The notes: a model not told the origin generated them from the sequence alone. Positions 46,039 to 54,595 are shown, counted from the stretch's first letter. The stretch: 64,000 nt of DNA from Sporisorium sorghi (GCA_023212695.1 JALCCG010000004.1:62001-126000), one strand, 5' to 3'. A program made the numbers and translations.

Positions 46039-46686
46039 TTATTTACGTACGGAGAGAATGAACTTCTCCAGTGATCCTGTATCCGTAATCACCTGATTAC
46101 ATCCATGGTTATCCATACATACGTAATGACCAATCGCAGCGTAATTATCTGGTGATGCGTTCGCAGGCTTGGTCTTGACCGAGAAGAAAGCAAGCTCCTG
46201 ATGACGATTGCAGAACAGGCAGTACCCTTTCTTGTTTGTCGGCGTGATTCTTCCCTCAATACCGATAAACCGTCCTTCGAACGGATACACAATGAATAGT
46301 CTGTTCGTGGCAATATCAACCCAGCTTAGATACGTCACATATCGAAAATCAATGGATTGAAGATCAGGCACTTTCAATTTTTTATTTTTAGGGAATAGCT
46401 TCTCAATCTGCTTCACCGTAATCGGCGGAAATGGATCCAGATACGGTTCTAATGTCTCAAGATATCGCTGGAAATCATATGCCGTCTCGAGAGCCGAAAT
46501 TTGTTCCAGCATCTGCTGCTGATCCCCTTCAAGGTAAGGGAAGGCCTCTATCACGTTTACGGCAGAACGATACCTTACGGTCTCTATAACCTTCCGATCC
46601 GCCACGGTTCGCAGTGTTTTCAGAAGGAATTCCGCTTGTTTTTTAATAATGTTGAATTGATAGTTTCTAATAAATGCTGTACTCAT
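46039..46686 (-). CDS. FusB/FusC-family EF-G-binding protein
   Basis: 215 residues: helical N-terminal domain (1-95) and a C-terminal treble-clef zinc domain with YCLFC (C156, C159) and VCMDNHGC (C190, C196). This is the architecture of FusB/FusC proteins, which bind elongation factor G and help free it from the ribosome, giving fusidic acid resistance in staphylococci; many Bacillales carry homologues of unknown natural role. ATG 46686 lies behind AAGGGG, which overlaps the stop of a leader ORF and can be covered by a hairpin, so expression is probably controlled at translation (see the leader entries). Confidence 0.88.
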   Translation of the reverse strand: MSTAFIRNYQFNIIKKQAEFLLKTLRTVADRKVIETVRYRSAVNVIEAFPYLEGDQQQMLEQISALETAYDFQRYLETLEPYLDPFPPITVKQIEKLFPKNKKLKVPDLQSIDFRYVTYLSWVDIATNRLFIVYPFEGRFIGIEGRITPTNKKGYCLFCNRHQELAFFSVKTKPANASPDNYAAIGHYVCMDNHGCNQVITDTGSLEKFILSVRK

Positions 46687-46827
46687 AGGTCTTCAGCCCC
46701 TTATTTTTTATGAAAAATCCATAAGGTGCAAAGCCCGTTATTAGAAACGATAAAGTTCGTTTGGGCGACCGAATTCATCCTATCGCACCTCACACAAAGT
46801 ATCGCCCCAGATTAGGCTTTGCGTGAG
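46687..46827 (-). promoter_or_regulatory. attenuator-like leader of the FusB-type gene
   Basis: Reverse strand, 5' to 3': an 11-bp hairpin CTCACGCAAAG/CTTTGTGTGAG (46827-46817 with 46799-46789), the leader ORF with its own GAGGTG site, an AACGA/TCGTT hairpin inside the ORF, then GCACCTTAT, which can pair either with the upstream AGGTGC or with the downstream ATAAGG that contains the FusB-gene ribosome binding site. The alternative pairing is as in ribosome-stalling attenuators. Confidence 0.6.
46701..46778 (-). CDS. leader peptide ORF (25 aa) before the EF-G-binding protein gene
   Basis: ATG 46778 is preceded by GAGGTGCGATAGG and opens MNSVAQTNFIVSNNGL; TAA at 46701-46703 lies 14 nt before the next ATG. 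Its position, short length and the competing hairpins around it are those of a regulatory leader peptide: stalling of a ribosome in the ORF would free the downstream ribosome binding site. Not proven; the peptide does not match a leader I know. Confidence 0.6.
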   Translation of the reverse strand: MNSVAQTNFIVSNNGLCTLWIFHKK

Positions 46828-46863
46828 GACTCCCTAGCTAATGAGCAATTCAATTTTGCCATC

Positions 46864-46892
46864 TATATAACCCCCAATCACATTTTATCCAA
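46864..46892 (-). promoter_or_regulatory. possible promoter of the FusB-type unit
   Basis: Reverse strand TTGGAT at 46892-46887, 17 nt, TATATA at 46869-46864, which would start transcription near 46857, just before the first leader hairpin. Confidence 0.45.
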
Positions 46893-47040
46893 GAAAGTAT
46901 AGCAAAAAATCCCACAAGCCGCAATTCATCTATCTGGATGGAATACCATGATTTCACACTTATAATCAGCTTAGAGCTGTACCTGACTATTCAGGTGAAT
47001 GCCAACCTCACAGCCCCCCTAAGCCACACGCAGGCTAAAC

Positions 47041-47075
47041 AAAAAAGCCTCAGTCAGGTATACAACACCTGACCA
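47041..47075 (-). terminator. terminator of the SDR operon
   Basis: Reverse strand GTCAGGT-GTTGTAT-ACCTGAC, then TGAGGCTTTTTTG, 25 nt after the stop at 47099. Confidence 0.85.
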
Positions 47076-47098
47076 AGACCTTCTGAATCCAATCTGTT

Positions 47099-47872
47099 TT
47101 ACTGATTGATTTGACCGCCATCCACCGTATAGATGGATTGCGTTACATAGGAGGCATCGTCGGATAACAAGAAGACAGCTACGCTCGCTACCTCTTCCGC
47201 TTCTCCGTATCTTCCCAGCGGTACAGCGGCACCGAATGCTTCTTTTGCCCCTTCCGCATCCTCAGGAACCGTATTTTTCTCGATTTGGCGCATCATGCGG
47301 GTATTGATCACCCCAGGCGCAACCGCATTTACTCTCACACCGAACGGAGCAGCTTCTAAGGCAACCACTTTCGTCATGCCCATTACGGCATGCTTGGAGC
47401 TATTATAACCGACAAATCCGGGCGAACCGATCAGACCTGCACCGGATGAGGTGTTCACGATACTGCCGTACCCTTGTTTTTTCATGACAGGAACGATGTA
47501 TTTCAGCCCAAGGAAGGCACCCTTAACATTGACATTAAAGACCATTTCAAACGTCTCAGTCGGATAATCCTCTACATTGGCAGTGATGCCTTCGATACCC
47601 GCATTATTGAAAAAGCCGTCAATTTTGCCGAACTTCTCAATCGTGGCATCCACATAGGCTTGGACTTCCTCCTCTTTGGCCACATTGGCTTGCAGCGCAA
47701 TCGCTCTGGAAGCGTCAAGACCCAGGTCGGAGATCACTCGTTGGACAGCTTCCAGATTCAAATCAACTAACGCAAGGCTGGCACCCTGCTCCGCCAGCTT
47801 CTTCGCGGCTGCCGCACCGATTCCGCCTGCTGCACCTGTAATGACAATCACTTTTCCATCAAATTTACTCAT
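47099..47872 (-). CDS. SDR-family NAD(P)-dependent oxidoreductase
   Basis: 257 residues. TGAAGGIG cofactor motif, NNAGIEG, NTSSGAGLIG, catalytic YNSSK and NAVAPGVINT, ending YVTQSIYTVDGGQINQ. Classical SDR of the FabG/3-ketoacyl-reductase-like group acting on an alcohol/ketone pair. ATG 47872 has GGGAGG 9 nt upstream; the longer frame is rejected. Second gene of a two-SDR operon, 55 nt after the first. Confidence 0.9.
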   Translation of the reverse strand: MSKFDGKVIVITGAAGGIGAAAAKKLAEQGASLALVDLNLEAVQRVISDLGLDASRAIALQANVAKEEEVQAYVDATIEKFGKIDGFFNNAGIEGITANVEDYPTETFEMVFNVNVKGAFLGLKYIVPVMKKQGYGSIVNTSSGAGLIGSPGFVGYNSSKHAVMGMTKVVALEAAPFGVRVNAVAPGVINTRMMRQIEKNTVPEDAEGAKEAFGAAVPLGRYGEAEEVASVAVFLLSDDASYVTQSIYTVDGGQINQ

Positions 47873-47927
47873 TTGTATAGACCTCCCGGATTGATTTATA
47901 CTTCTCTCGGTGTCTTGGTCCCTACCC

Positions 47928-48665
47928 TTATTGGGCTGTATATCCACCGTCAACCGTCAGGGTATTTCCTGTCATGAAAGAAGAGTCATCCGAAGCCATA
48001 AAGAGAACGGCCTTCGCCATTTCCTCGGCTTGTCCCAGACGCTTCATCGGAGTGACCGCAGCCAAGGCTTGTTTGCTCTCCTCCGGAATGATCGGTGTAT
48101 CGATGAACCCGGGGCATAGCGCGTTGATTCGGATATTATGCTCGGCATACTCCAGCGCCAGGGACCGTGTCAAATTGATGACACCGCCTTTAGCGGCATT
48201 ATAAGCCGCGGAACCTGGAGAGCCGACCCAACCGTACATCGATGCCGTATTAACGATTGTGCCTCCTCCCGCTTTTAACATTTCGCGGATTGCTTCGCGT
48301 GCAACCAAGAACACGCCGTCCAAGTCCACGTTTACGGTGTTGCGCCACTCGGAGTACGCCAGATCATGCGAAGAATGAACGCGCCCGATGCCTGCATTGT
48401 TAAATACAACATCCACTTTGCCGAAGGCTTCAATACCTTGTTTGAAGATGTTCGCTACTTCTTCTTCACTCGTAATATTCGCTTTCACGAACAGCGCCTC
48501 ATAATGCAGCGCTTTCAATTCAGCTTCAAACGCCTTGCCTTTTTCCTCATTCAGATCAACCAGCACCACTTTGGCTCCTTCTTCAGCGAAGAGACGTGCT
48601 GTCGCCGCACCGATGCCGGATGCACCACCAGTAATTACAGCAACCTTGTTTTGTAATTTGCCCAT
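47928..48665 (-). CDS. SDR-family NAD(P)-dependent oxidoreductase
   Basis: 245 residues. TGGASGIG cofactor motif, VVLVDLNEEKG (acidic residue after beta 2 suggests NAD(H)), NNAGIGR, catalytic YNAAK, NALCPGFIDTPII and the end SFMTGNTLTVDGGYTAQ. ATG 48665 follows GGAGG. First gene of the SDR operon, divergent from the TetR gene at 48869 across a 200-nt spacer with operator-like boxes, so probably controlled by it. Substrate unknown; the two SDRs are about half alike and may act in sequence. Confidence 0.92.
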   Translation of the reverse strand: MGKLQNKVAVITGGASGIGAATARLFAEEGAKVVLVDLNEEKGKAFEAELKALHYEALFVKANITSEEEVANIFKQGIEAFGKVDVVFNNAGIGRVHSSHDLAYSEWRNTVNVDLDGVFLVAREAIREMLKAGGGTIVNTASMYGWVGSPGSAAYNAAKGGVINLTRSLALEYAEHNIRINALCPGFIDTPIIPEESKQALAAVTPMKRLGQAEEMAKAVLFMASDDSSFMTGNTLTVDGGYTAQ

Positions 48666-48690
48666 CTTGGATACCTCCGTAAAATTTATT

Positions 48691-48775
48691 AAAATAGTAC
48701 TAACTCACTTCAAATGGAATCAATTTAAGATTTTAAATTTAGTACTATTTTGTCTACAATTTAATTGTACTATTC
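48691..48775. promoter_or_regulatory. repeated operator-like boxes in the SDR/TetR spacer
   Basis: AAAATAGTACTAA (48691-48703), its exact mirror TTAGTACTATTTT (48739-48751) and TTGTACTATT (48765-48774). The core TAGTACTA is itself palindromic. Likely binding sites for the TetR-family protein encoded at 48869. Confidence 0.6.
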
Positions 48776-48868
48776 TGTTCACATTTAACAATCAGTAAGA
48801 TGTTATGAAGTGTCTATCTAGTCAACACTTACAACAAAACTGTCTTTTTTTAGGGGGGCACGCATCTC

Positions 48869-49471
48869 GTGAATCATGAACAAACCGGAACATCGGAGCG
48901 AAAAAATCGTACAAAGGAACATCTAAAATCGGCCTTTATCAAACTTGTAAAAGAAAAGGGATATCATGCCGTAACGGTGAAGGACATCGTGGATAAGGCC
49001 GCATATAATCGCAGCACCTTTTATGTGCATTACCAGGATAAAATCGAATTGGCCGAGGATTTACGGGCTTCCATGCTCCGGGGTCTGGAAGAATCGGTGG
49101 GCAAACTTTATATACCTGGACACAAAGTATATACGGCAAATCTGGGTACACCCTCCTTCAATATCGTTGCCTACATTTACGAGAATCGTGATTTTTTTGA
49201 ACTGATTACCTACGAGGATACCTTACCGGGTCTGCACACCGAATTCCCTCAAACGATTCTAAAAATCTACAAGGAACGATTCATATTCGAAACGATTAAC
49301 AACATCCCGGTTAACATGGATTATTTTAAACAGTATACGGCCTACGGCTTCCACGGGCTGATTCTGAGCTGGATCCGAAACGGTTTCAGGGAATCCCGGG
49401 AGGATTTTATTAAAGAGGTCATTGATTTAACAAAGACGCATATTTACTCGGTGGAGTATGTAAGGGAGTAG
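48869..49471 (+). CDS. TetR/AcrR-family regulator (TetR_C-type, YxaF/QacR-like layout)
   Basis: 200 residues. HTH near residues 15-60 (TKEHLKSAFIKLVKEKGYHA, VTVKDIVDKAAYNRSTFYVHY). The remainder has the pattern of the TetR_C_7-like subgroup (ENRDFFELITYEDTLPGLHT ... YTAYGFHGLILSWIRNGFRE). GTG 48869 lies 10 nt after GGGGGG. Divergent from the SDR operon with matching operator-like boxes between; it is the likely regulator of both directions. Confidence 0.88.
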   Translation: MNHEQTGTSERKNRTKEHLKSAFIKLVKEKGYHAVTVKDIVDKAAYNRSTFYVHYQDKIELAEDLRASMLRGLEESVGKLYIPGHKVYTANLGTPSFNIVAYIYENRDFFELITYEDTLPGLHTEFPQTILKIYKERFIFETINNIPVNMDYFKQYTAYGFHGLILSWIRNGFRESREDFIKEVIDLTKTHIYSVEYVRE

Positions 49472-49491
49472 GTCCCGGGGGCGGACAAAAT

Positions 49492-49520
49492 CCCGGCAGG
49501 GAATATCCCTCCGGGTTGTT
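49492..49520 (+). terminator. weak terminator-like hairpin
   Basis: CCCGGCAGGGA and TCCCTCCGGG form a stem 21 nt after the stop at 49471; the tail GTTGTTGGTTG is only moderately T-rich. Confidence 0.4.
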
Positions 49521-49537
49521 GGTTGATGGACTAAAAT

Positions 49538-49942
49538 TCAATTTTTCTTTCTCTTGATTACAAATGCATGATCTGCTCTTTTAAAATCGGTCTTCTCGTA
49601 AAATCCTACTGCTTTAGGAGCTGAAGTTAAAATATATTGAATTTCTTCATCTCCTAATCTATCCCTAAGCCTATTTATTAATGCTTTACCAATTCCTCGT
49701 CCTTGATAATCTTTATCCACAGCAATATCAGATATGTAGCAGCAATAAGAATAATCTGTAATCGCCCTTAAGATACCAATCAGCCTTTCACCGTCTCTTA
49801 CTGTAATGATTTCGTCCGCATGATCAATCATTCTCTGAATTCGGTTCGTATCACCAACTGGTCTTCTAATCCCCGATTTATTAAACACTTCTTCTATCTC
49901 CTTGACATCACAGCGTTCGTTGACTCTATATTCTAATCCCAC
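49538..49942 (-). CDS. GNAT N-acetyltransferase
   Basis: 134 residues. GERLIGILRAITDYSYCCYI, ISDIAVDKDYQGRGIGKALI (acetyl-CoA loop QGRGIG) and TSAPKAVGFYEKTDFKRADH, a compact GNAT like the YvbK/ElaA-size small acetyltransferases. GTG 49942 has GAGGTG 6 nt upstream. 49 nt after the end of the neighbouring GNAT gene, same strand. Substrate unknown. Confidence 0.87.
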   Translation of the reverse strand: MGLEYRVNERCDVKEIEEVFNKSGIRRPVGDTNRIQRMIDHADEIITVRDGERLIGILRAITDYSYCCYISDIAVDKDYQGRGIGKALINRLRDRLGDEEIQYILTSAPKAVGFYEKTDFKRADHAFVIKRKKN

Positions 49943-49991
49943 AGTCTACACCTCAATATTAATTCTTTCGAGTGTCCCTATTCATTCTTCG

Positions 49992-50744
49992 TTATCTGTT
50001 TGCCCCAGTTTCATAATCCTTGAAGTCAACTCGCCAATCCGTCACGAATGCCGGATAATATCCTACCCGGTAAGCCACTCGTTGTGAGGCAATATGGCTT
50101 GAGATGACATCATATGTTGGTACGCAGCCCCGATTTAATATTTCAAAAGTTAAGCTGCTTACAAGATAAGAGGCTAATCCCAAATGGCGGTACTCTGGAA
50201 GCACCTCGATTCCAATCTGCCACATCTTGGCACATGCATTACACGCCCCTGCCAAACCAACGACCTTCCCATTTTGCTTGGCAACTACAACCAACACCGT
50301 CTGTATGGGCAGATTCGCGTCAGATATAATAGCATTTTCCAGTCCCTTAATCCCCATGAAATTTGCAATCTCATTCTTCTGGGCCACTTCATATGAAAAA
50401 CCGGCTGGTGGCGACACCGGCTTGATTCTCTCCAAATCAGGGAGAAAGTGTAGGTAGAGACCTCTAATGAACGGTAAGGAAAAAATAGCATCTCGATCTT
50501 TGCCATGCATATGCGCTTTGGCAATCTCCAGTCGTTCCGGCGTAGCCGATACCACAATGGACTTACCCATGGACAAAATTTCAAAATAACGCTCTTTCCT
50601 CGGATACGGCCTGCGTCCGGGATTTTCTTTGGCGTCAACAAAAATAACGCTGTCTTTTTCTCCGTTCAGTTCGTCAACGGTACAGTTCAAATCGATAGCG
50701 AGCTGTGTTTGCACGATATGTAGCATTTCTGTTTGTGTCATCAT
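49992..50744 (-). CDS. GNAT-family acetyltransferase, two-domain
   Basis: 250 residues. The N-terminal half (CTVDELNGEKDSVIF ... GKSIVVSATPERLEIAKAHM) is a domain found on a Bacillales-type GNAT; the C-terminal half holds the GNAT core (VVVAKQNGKVVGLAGACNAC, QIGIEVLPEYRHLGLASYLV, IASQRVAYRVGYYPAF). ATG 50744 follows AAAGGA by 9 nt. The acetyl-CoA loop is HLGLAS, less typical than QGRGIG. Substrate unknown. Confidence 0.8.
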   Translation of the reverse strand: MMTQTEMLHIVQTQLAIDLNCTVDELNGEKDSVIFVDAKENPGRRPYPRKERYFEILSMGKSIVVSATPERLEIAKAHMHGKDRDAIFSLPFIRGLYLHFLPDLERIKPVSPPAGFSYEVAQKNEIANFMGIKGLENAIISDANLPIQTVLVVVAKQNGKVVGLAGACNACAKMWQIGIEVLPEYRHLGLASYLVSSLTFEILNRGCVPTYDVISSHIASQRVAYRVGYYPAFVTDWRVDFKDYETGANR

Positions 50745-50825
50745 GGGGATATGTCCTTTCCTCGGGGTTAATTATCCCTAACAGGGTTGTTCAATACCTG
50801 TCGGTTGGTGTATGGAAAATCGATT

Positions 50826-51344
50826 TCACTTTTCACTGTACCACTTTCTAAGCTGGTTAATATGGGCCTGATGATAGCGGTTATGGTCAGCTATATGCCA
50901 TAATCCCCAGCGGATGGTTGCCTGCTTTTCATTTTCATGACCGAATGTGACAATATTGTCCAGATCAGCATCCGTTAATTGCGTGCATGTATCCTTCAAC
51001 GTATTTAGTACACCTTCATAATTAGATATAAGTGTCTCCAGAGGTATTCCTTTGACCATTGGAAGCCTGTTATTATCATCGATCATGGGGCCATATTTGT
51101 CCTTTAATGACTGTGGAAGCGGCTGTCCTTTTAATTTATAAATCCAATTCAGGTCAACGTACAGGATATGCTGGATTAACTGAGCGGTGCTATTATAATG
51201 TCTGCTTGGGCCCTTGTAATCTACTTCTTCCTGCGACATGCCTTCCGATATGGACTTTAGTCGTTGACTATTCTCTTTTACCGCGCCATATAACATCCCC
51301 ACCATCGTTGACATATTCTCTTCGCCTTGTAAGTCGTGAAGCAT
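50826..51344 (-). CDS. DinB-superfamily protein
   Basis: 172 residues. Helical bundle with YNSTAQLIQHILYVDLNWIY (first histidine) and RWGLWHIADHNRYHQAHINQL (HxxxH-type pair), the DinB metal pattern. ATG 51344 follows GGAAGGATG. Fifth DinB gene of the window. Family members include thiol transferases, but most have no known role. Confidence 0.85.
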   Translation of the reverse strand: MLHDLQGEENMSTMVGMLYGAVKENSQRLKSISEGMSQEEVDYKGPSRHYNSTAQLIQHILYVDLNWIYKLKGQPLPQSLKDKYGPMIDDNNRLPMVKGIPLETLISNYEGVLNTLKDTCTQLTDADLDNIVTFGHENEKQATIRWGLWHIADHNRYHQAHINQLRKWYSEK

Positions 51345-51481
51345 CCTAACACATCCTTCCTGTAAAAAAACTCGGTATCCCTATCCTTTTCTTTAGACAC
51401 TTCCATAATATTCCTATTCTTGCAGTTCGTAAATACCTGTCTATATAACGGTTAACCGGATTATCTCCGTATCATAGATCG

Positions 51482-51504
51482 AAAAAAAAGACCCGCAGCA
51501 GGTC
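51482..51504 (-). terminator. terminator of the AlaX-type gene
   Basis: Reverse strand GACCTGCTGCGGGTC followed by TTTTTTTT; a longer stem with GACCTGC near 51525 is also possible. About 110 nt after the stop at 51617. Confidence 0.75.
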
Positions 51505-51616
51505 ATTTCCATGACATCGGTGCAGGTCATCCGTGGTGCCTCTAGACTTTATTCATTAATAAACCCTGAACACAGCCATCCCTGGTTTCGAGCATGCCCG
51601 CAGAAGAAGCTTTCAA

Positions 51617-52807
51617 CTAGAGCCGCTTCTCCTCTTCAAGCGCTGTTAATGACTCCGTCGTAAAATGATAGAACGACATGGCATCCTCCGCGGTGGCAAA
51701 ACCGGCCTGTGCCATCTTATCGCTGCCCCCGCCTTTACCGCCGTAATCGGCCAGATGCTGCTTGAAAAAAGCTCCGCAGGCAGGCCCCCTCTCTCCTTGG
51801 GCGAGAACTACCTTGTGGTCCGCATCGGACACGAAGAGAGCGATAAGATCAGTTTGCTCGGTGAGTTTGGTCGCCAGGTTCTGCATATCCTTCAGCGGCT
51901 TGTCCGCAAAAACGTGCTTGACCAGCCTGCCTTGACGATCAGCCAATAGCTTTTCTGCCAAATAAACGTCATTCTCAGCCTTCACGGCATTCAATTCTGT
52001 CTGGAGCTGCTTCTGTTCCAGATCCCACTTCGCAATCCGGTCCAGAATCTCTTCCTTGGCGGTATTGAACCTTGCCGACAAGCTGCCGAGAATCTCCATC
52101 CCAATATTAAATTCCTTTAACGCTCGATATCCGCACTTAAAATAGATACGCACGTGCCCCTTCTGCTTCTCCGCTCTCAGCAGCTTGATCATTCCGATCT
52201 CACCCGTTGCGGAGACATGTGTGCCGCCGCAAGCATTATATTCAATACCTTCGATTTCAACGATCCGGATGTCCTCAGTTACCTTCGGCTGCTTCACCAG
52301 CGGCAGGACGGCAGCCTGCTCCCGGCTCACAAAATAATTTGACACCTTGCGATTAAGGTAAATCTGATCATTGATCTCCAGCTCCAGCATCAACACTTCG
52401 GCCTGAGACAGACCTGATCGCGCGATATCAATCGTCGCGTAATCCTGACCCAGATGGAAGCTGAGCGTCTCGGCTTGGAATGCCTCCAGGCACATGGCTG
52501 ACAGCAGATGCTGGCCGCTGTGATGCTGCATATGGTCGAACCTTCGGTCCCAGTCCAAACGGCAGCCAACCTCTTCCTTTTCCGGAAAAAACTCGACTTT
52601 ATGCAGAATCGCTCCCTCTTCTAGAACGACATCAAGAACCGGAATTTTATCGATCCACCCCAGGTCGCAGGGCTGTCCCCCACCATGAGGGTAAAAGGCC
52701 GTCTCCTCCAATACCAGATAGATGCCGTCCTCCCGTTCCAACTTCTGCGTGATTCTTGTTTCCCACTCCCTAATATAAGCGGACTCGTAATACAGCTTCT
52801 TCGTCAT
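51617..52807 (-). CDS. alanyl-tRNA editing protein (AlaX, AlaS editing domain plus DHHA1)
   Basis: 396 residues. EETAFYPHGGGQPCDLG, the zinc/editing motif HHSGQHLLSA and CGGTHVSATGEIG belong to the editing domain of alanyl-tRNA synthetase; a coiled segment and a DHHA1-like C-terminal domain follow (ADYGGKGGGSDKMAQAGF). The aminoacylation domain is absent, so it is a free-standing trans-editing factor that removes Ser or Gly from mischarged tRNA-Ala. ATG 52807 has GAGGAA 6 nt upstream; longer starts are rejected. Confidence 0.9.
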   Translation of the reverse strand: MTKKLYYESAYIREWETRITQKLEREDGIYLVLEETAFYPHGGGQPCDLGWIDKIPVLDVVLEEGAILHKVEFFPEKEEVGCRLDWDRRFDHMQHHSGQHLLSAMCLEAFQAETLSFHLGQDYATIDIARSGLSQAEVLMLELEINDQIYLNRKVSNYFVSREQAAVLPLVKQPKVTEDIRIVEIEGIEYNACGGTHVSATGEIGMIKLLRAEKQKGHVRIYFKCGYRALKEFNIGMEILGSLSARFNTAKEEILDRIAKWDLEQKQLQTELNAVKAENDVYLAEKLLADRQGRLVKHVFADKPLKDMQNLATKLTEQTDLIALFVSDADHKVVLAQGERGPACGAFFKQHLADYGGKGGGSDKMAQAGFATAEDAMSFYHFTTESLTALEEEKRL

Positions 52808-53103
52808 CTTCATTTCCTCACAGTTCCCAAGTTTAAAAATCACTAAGTATAAGCTTACTATAAAACGGTCCCCAAGCGCCAAGCCTCCTGATACAAAATG
52901 TGCAGTGAAAAGACGACCTCAACACCCATATAAGGGAATTGGTGGACAGATGCTGCATGACACAAGATTCTAAGCAACCATAGACAAACATATATCCTGA
53001 CCGAGGCTTACCTGCTCATTAATTTTCAAGACAATTTCAATGCCTCTACTCTCTCTTTTGCAGGTGCCGTTATCATAAGTCCGTCAGACGAAGACCTCTT
53101 CTG
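52808..53103. other. intergenic region without a recognised gene
   Basis: No convincing frame, RNA gene or repeat was seen; the upstream side must hold the promoter of the AlaX-type gene. The terminator-like repeat begins at 53104. Confidence 0.4.
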
Positions 53104-53163
53104 TGAAAAAACCCACCTCTGGCCTCGACCTTTGGGTGGGTTTCTTACTTCCTCTTGTTGACT
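53104..53163 (-). repeat. terminator-like dispersed repeat, copy 1
   Basis: AAACCCACC...GGGTGGGTTT hairpin followed by CTTACTTCCTCTTGTTG on the plus strand. On the reverse strand it gives a terminator with TTTTTT for the gene ending at 53234. A diverged copy lies at 59785-59848; the loop (TCTGGCCTCGACCTT against TTTTGGCGTCAGACTT) and right flank are also alike. Confidence 0.6.
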
Positions 53164-53233
53164 ATTGTTATATATCACCTTTGTTTTATATGCGTATAAG
53201 ACTTGTTATAAAATACTGAATCATTTTAATTTT

Positions 53234-53674
53234 TCATGACATTTTAATTCCTTTTATTCCTCTAATTTTCTCAATTTCATTTTCATCTTCAGTCATAATA
53301 ACACCTATTTGTTCATGTGCTACAGTAGCCAACCATTCTTTCCCGTTCTTAAAAAAGCATATGTCTTCAAGCAATTCTGGCTGGAGCCATTGATATAAGC
53401 GTTCAGTTTTCCTTATCACCACTTCTTTCAATTCTTGATTGCAATTAAAATAATAAACATCCGCATAGTGTCCAAGTAAAGTTGTCCCTGGCCATGCATC
53501 CTGCCTTCTTATTTCTTTTATGTGCGGCTTTATCTCTTCAATCCATTGTTTAGCGTTTTTGTTTAAATCAAGTTGGTCCCTTTTAACTAACAGAAACTCG
53601 TCACATGTGCTAAACGCTAAATCTAATAACTCTATATATGTTGTCCCTTTTGGCTCTTCAAGTAATTCTTTCAT
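53234..53674 (-). CDS. conserved hypothetical protein (146 aa)
   Basis: ATG 53674 follows GGAAGGGAG. The protein begins KELLEEPKGTTYIELLDLAF and has a middle stretch DAWPGTTLLGHYADVYYFNC and LLEDICFFKNGKEWLATVAH. I recall similar proteins in Bacillales, sometimes labelled as sporulation protein, but that label is probably transferred wrongly and no function is known. No signal peptide or membrane helix. Terminator-like repeat downstream. Confidence 0.65.
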   Translation of the reverse strand: MKELLEEPKGTTYIELLDLAFSTCDEFLLVKRDQLDLNKNAKQWIEEIKPHIKEIRRQDAWPGTTLLGHYADVYYFNCNQELKEVVIRKTERLYQWLQPELLEDICFFKNGKEWLATVAHEQIGVIMTEDENEIEKIRGIKGIKMS

Positions 53675-53723
53675 ATATAGGCTCCCTTCCGCTCAATGGT
53701 TGCTATCGTACCCGTCAGTTGAA

Positions 53724-54566
53724 CTATTCAGAAATTGAAGTGTGCTTTGAAATCGAATCGATGACTAAACCCCAGTCATCATAATGAAGCTCATGTCCAG
53801 TCCCCTCCAAAGTTAGTAAAGCCGCATCAGGAATCTCGTTAGCAAGATTTTCACCATGTTCATAAGGAATTATGGGATCTTCCGTACCGTGTATAACCAG
53901 AGTGGGTACATTTATTTCACTCGTCCTAGCCAAGTACGATTCGCCACCTGCTATTAAGCCATGATTACTCATGCTCGCGATATTATTACTTCTTGCAAAT
54001 TCTCGTTTAGCCAAAATGCCAACTTTATTCTCATCGAAAAGATGCTTTGAACCTGCTAGAATTCTCGATCTCTCCACAGCAAATTCCGTTACCGAATGTT
54101 CGTTGGACCAATCGATAACCCCCATTTTCGAGAAAAAGTCCATTATCTTTTCCTCCATCGGGGGAAGATGTGGAGCAAAATTGGACGTGGATAGGAGGGT
54201 AATCGTTAGAACTCTCTCCGGATGACGCAGAGCTATCATTTGAGTCAACATGCCGCCCATCGACATGCCTAAGATATGCGCTTGCTCCATTTTATAAGCA
54301 TCCAACACACGAATAGCATCATCTGCCATGTCTTCGAAAGTATAATCGGGTTGACCAGGTTCGTAAGTTGTTGTGCGTCCAACATCGCGGTTATCATAAC
54401 GAATGATAAAACGCCCTGTATCAGCTAGACGCTGGCAGAATTCTTCTTCCCACCAAATCATGGAGGATTGGGCACCCATAATCAGCAAAATGGCCGGGTT
54501 AACGGGGTCTCCAAAACTGTCTGTACATATATTAATTCCATCTGCATTTATGAATCGTTCGTTCAT
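53724..54566 (-). CDS. alpha/beta hydrolase
   Basis: 280 residues. ILLIMGAQSSMIWWEEEFCQ (oxyanion region), RYDNRDVGRTT, nucleophile elbow GMSMGG, acid in VIHGTEDPIIPYEHG and histidine in TGHELHYDDW. The pattern is that of the RdmC/aclacinomycin-methylesterase-like hydrolases of Bacillales. ATG 54566 follows GGAGG by 11 nt. Substrate unknown. 50 nt before the next gene on the same strand. Confidence 0.87.
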   Translation of the reverse strand: MNERFINADGINICTDSFGDPVNPAILLIMGAQSSMIWWEEEFCQRLADTGRFIIRYDNRDVGRTTTYEPGQPDYTFEDMADDAIRVLDAYKMEQAHILGMSMGGMLTQMIALRHPERVLTITLLSTSNFAPHLPPMEEKIMDFFSKMGVIDWSNEHSVTEFAVERSRILAGSKHLFDENKVGILAKREFARSNNIASMSNHGLIAGGESYLARTSEINVPTLVIHGTEDPIIPYEHGENLANEIPDAALLTLEGTGHELHYDDWGLVIDSISKHTSISE

Positions 54567-54595
54567 GTGAATTCCTACCTCCAATGTGTTATACA

